NCBI RefSeq assembly: GCF_014646635.1 | Contig: NZ_BMNQ01000007.1 | Coordinates: 24,911-88,910 of the forward strand | DNA length: 64,000 nt | Reading direction: 5' to 3' | DNA from: Lentibacillus kapialis | Lineage (GTDB): Bacteria > Bacillota > Bacilli > Bacillales > Amphibacillaceae | In this document: positions 62,104 through 64,000 of the stretch, piece after piece | How positions within the stretch are numbered: the first letter of the stretch is position 1 | Layout of the letters: each line of letters begins with the position of its first letter | Position numbers and translations under genes: made by a program | Notes under the pieces: model-generated | The model's database searches: none | What the model was told of the DNA's origin: nothing | What the model saw: only the letters and a program-made list of their open reading frames with translations

Positions 62104-63504
62104 TTACGCTTGATGTGTCACATCATAGTCTTTGATGGCCATTAATGACTTTGCTTTGTGAAGCGTTTCGTTGTATTCGGCCTCTGGATCTGAATCATTG
62201 ACAATGCCTGCACCGGTCTGCAGGTATGCGTGATTATCTTTTACGATGAGTGAGCGGATCGCAAGCGCCATGTTTAAGTTGTAGTTGAAACTGATGTATC
62301 CAACGCCTCCACCGTAAACGCCGCGCTCCGCGTCCTCCAGGTCATTGATCAGACGCATCGCTTGAGTTCTTGGTGAACCTGACACTGTTCCGGCGGGCAG
62401 ACAGGCAATCAGAGCATCAATACTGGTATAACTTTCAGCTAACTTCCCGCGGACTTCCGATACCATGTGCATCACATGCTGATAGTTTTCCACTTTCATA
62501 TAAGTTGGTATGGTGACACTGTCGGCTTCACAGACCCTGGCAAAATCATCACAGCTTAAGTCAACAAGCATGTCATGTTCCGAAATTTCCTTTTTGTCTG
62601 TCAGCAGTTCGCTCCTCAGGGTTTTATCCTCATCTTTCGTGCTGCCGCGCGGGCGTGTGCCTGCAATCGGATTTGTCATGATATCCCGTCCGTTTGTCTG
62701 GATCAGGCTTTCCGGGGAGGCGCCAAGCACAACGTAATCCTCAAAGTCAATATAAAACATGTATGGTGATGGATTAGCTTTCCGCAGTTTCCGGTAAAAA
62801 AGAAATGGATCACCTTGCATGTCAGCTTCCATCCGCTGTGATAACACGACCTGATAGATTTCACCGCGTGTGATATGGTCTTTAGCGGTCTCCACATTCC
62901 GCATAAACTGTTGTTTATCCATCTCAGGGTTGAATTCGATATTTTCTCCGGCTGATACATCGGCTGTCGGGAATGGAATCAAGGCTTTCTTTAGCGATTC
63001 CAACCGTTCATCCAATGCATGCTCAGGCTGTCGATTCAAGTTGGTTGCAACCAGATATACCGATTCATCGCTATGGTCATAGATGATAATGTTTTGATAA
63101 AGCATCAGGTGGATATCCGGCATGTCAATGTCGTCCGGTAGCGCACCGCCGATATTCTCATAGCTTCGGATGGCGTCATAGCCGATATAACCCACCGCAC
63201 CGCCGAAAAACGGGAACGGCAATGTCATATCCACCTCGGGAAATTCATTTTGAAATACATTCAGTGCCGGTTCACGCCGGTTTACGGATGTTTCATTTTG
63301 GTGATTCACAATAGTCGTTGCATCTTGACTGCCTTTTAATTCCTGATAGGGATCAGCTCCGATGAAGGAATACTTACCTTTTTCCTCATGCTGGATTGAA
63401 CTTTCCAGTAAAAACTTTTTCCGACCGTATAAGTTTTCGTATATACCGATTGGCGTCAGTGTATCAGCGTTATGTTTGGTATACTTATAAGGTAATGTTT
63501 TCAT
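62104..63504 (-). CDS. trpE: Anthranilate synthase component I
   Basis: Converts chorismate and ammonia to anthranilate. A 466-residue chorismate-binding enzyme with an N-terminal feedback region (LLESSIQHEEKGKYSFIGA) and catalytic blocks GEIYQVVLSQR, NPIAGTRPRG, PAGTVSGSPRTQAM and YGGGVGYISF. ATG 63504 has AAGGAG and GGAGG sites upstream; the frame extends further back without support. No trpG follows, so the glutaminase is probably a shared PabA encoded elsewhere. First gene behind the T-box. Confidence 0.95.
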   Translation of the reverse strand: MKTLPYKYTKHNADTLTPIGIYENLYGRKKFLLESSIQHEEKGKYSFIGADPYQELKGSQDATTIVNHQNETSVNRREPALNVFQNEFPEVDMTLPFPFFGGAVGYIGYDAIRSYENIGGALPDDIDMPDIHLMLYQNIIIYDHSDESVYLVATNLNRQPEHALDERLESLKKALIPFPTADVSAGENIEFNPEMDKQQFMRNVETAKDHITRGEIYQVVLSQRMEADMQGDPFLFYRKLRKANPSPYMFYIDFEDYVVLGASPESLIQTNGRDIMTNPIAGTRPRGSTKDEDKTLRSELLTDKKEISEHDMLVDLSCDDFARVCEADSVTIPTYMKVENYQHVMHMVSEVRGKLAESYTSIDALIACLPAGTVSGSPRTQAMRLINDLEDAERGVYGGGVGYISFNYNLNMALAIRSLIVKDNHAYLQTGAGIVNDSDPEAEYNETLHKAKSLMAIKDYDVTHQA

Positions 63505-63530
63505 CTCCTTAAAACCTCCCTTTATGAAAT

Positions 63531-63812
63531 AAAAAATCCTCTGCAAACACACATGAAACTGTGTGTGCAGAGGACGATTGAAACCGCGGTGCCACCCCTT
63601 TTGGAGATTTTGATAAAGCCTCCATCTTTGTTCGGATACGGGAAATCCTTTTTCCGATATCCTATCCGTATAACGGCGGAGCGCCGTGTTTCCCTACTAA
63701 CATTTCAGGAAACCTCTTGTAAGTCCATTCAGCAATGATTCACGTGCCGGTATCACACCATCACCGGCTCTCTTGAACGCTTCAAAAAAGCTTACTTCTC
63801 TTACTCAAACGA
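63531..63812 (-). promoter_or_regulatory. T-box riboswitch (tRNA-Trp specifier UGG) of the trp operon
   Basis: The minus-strand leader has stem I with the specifier loop GCTGAATGGACTTAC (UGG at 63727-63725), the T-box core GGGGTGGCACCGCGG (near 63601-63587), and an intrinsic terminator with TCCTCTGCA arms and T-run (63575-63531). Uncharged tRNA-Trp should favour antitermination and trp expression. Specifier and core are both clear. Confidence 0.93.
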
Positions 63813-63816
63813 TTTA

Positions 63817-63822
63817 ATTATA
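63817..63822 (-). promoter_or_regulatory. -10 element of the trp operon promoter
   Basis: A perfect TATAAT on the minus strand, about 8 bp before the T-box leader start. The -35 region is not clear, so the promoter call rests on position and the -10 alone. Confidence 0.45.
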
Positions 63823-63843
63823 TGCAGTTTTTAAATAAGGCTG

Positions 63844-63874
63844 GTTTTGCACCGAGTTTACGAAGGTGCAAAAC
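63844..63874. repeat. Perfect inverted repeat preceding the 21-bp array
   Basis: GTTTTGCACC (63844-63853) and GGTGCAAAAC (63865-63874) are perfect complements around an 11-nt loop. The tandem array starts at the next base. Confidence 0.7.
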
Positions 63875-64000
63875 GCCAACTCGTGCGAGAAGTCGGCCAA
63901 CTCGTGCGAGAAGTCGGCCAACTCGTGCGAGAAGTCGGCCAACTCGTGCGAGAAGTCGGCCAACTCGTGCGAGAAGTCGGCCAACTCGTGCGAGAAGTCG
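63875..64000 (+). repeat. Six perfect 21-bp tandem repeats (locus 3), running off the window
   Basis: Six exact copies of GCCAACTCGTGCGAGAAGTCG fill 63875-64000 to the last base. Each unit contains CTCG-TG-CGAG, a tiny inverted repeat. The array may continue beyond the window. Its period and core match the arrays at 40498 and 46505. Confidence 0.95.

Noticed and set aside
63875..64000. CRISPR array
   Set aside because: Units are directly adjacent with no spacers, and no cas genes are nearby.

Overview
The window looks like a chromosomal segment of a spore-forming, probably moderately halophilic low-to-mid GC Firmicute of the Bacillaceae (Virgibacillus/Lentibacillus/Oceanobacillus-like). Evidence: Shine-Dalgarno sites of the AGGAGG type with frequent TTG/GTG starts, Bacillus-type families (CotF, CotY/CotZ, YfhD, YueI, a YtrA-like GntR operon, CidA/LrgA plus LrgB), a T-box controlled trp operon, a TPP riboswitch, and a BCCT compatible-solute transporter. 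Assignment is from gene content only.

Region 1 (1-11.7 kb) is the striking part: a selenocysteine-dependent glycine/betaine/sarcosine reductase cluster joined to a full selenocysteine machinery. The order is E-type substrate subunit (partial), B-type selenoprotein, grdA, trxB, grdC, trxA, a YedE-type selenium transporter, a TusA/YedF-like sulfur carrier, selD, tRNA-Sec (opposite strand), selB, and convergent selA. Three genes contain an in-frame UGA followed by a convincing bacterial SECIS hairpin: grdB (Sec350), grdA (Sec42) and selD (Sec17). grdD is not present between grdC and trxA.

Region 2 (11.7-20.7 kb): LytTR/DUF3021 pair, BCCT transporter with a near-consensus promoter, a squalene/phytoene synthase family protein, a MerR/TipA-type regulator with a perfect operator dyad, and an ECF sigma/anti-sigma pair next to a large beta-propeller lipoprotein.

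Region 3 (20.8-34 kb): TPP-riboswitch-controlled thiamin salvage operon thiW-tenA-thiD-thiM-thiE, a YhdT-PanF symporter pair, UspA, a YeiH-type exporter with divergent LysR regulator, small enzymes (histidine phosphatase, GNAT, methyltransferase) and acetoacetyl-CoA synthetase.

Region 4 (34-46 kb): a protein made of nineteen 9-residue repeats, small Bacillaceae housekeeping and spore genes, an Aquifex-type aconitase with a tiny CxxCxGxG partner, a TctA-like permease, an alpha/beta-hydrolase lipoprotein, an MBL-fold hydrolase, and LrgA/LrgB.

Region 5 (46-57 kb): a decayed intergenic zone, then mnmH (tRNA 2-selenouridine synthase) with a second, cysteine-type selD; a YtrA-like GntR/ABC operon with two tandem exported paralogs and a four-half-site operator; a PadR pair; spore-surface genes; tRNA-Ser and tRNA-Thr.

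Region 6 (57-64 kb): trpEDCFBA behind a UGG-specifier T-box. The window ends in six perfect 21-bp tandem repeats, members of a degenerate 21-bp family also found at 40.5 and 46.5 kb.

Together, regions 1 and 5 show that this organism uses selenophosphate for both selenocysteine and selenouridine, with one selenophosphate synthetase paralog near each pathway.
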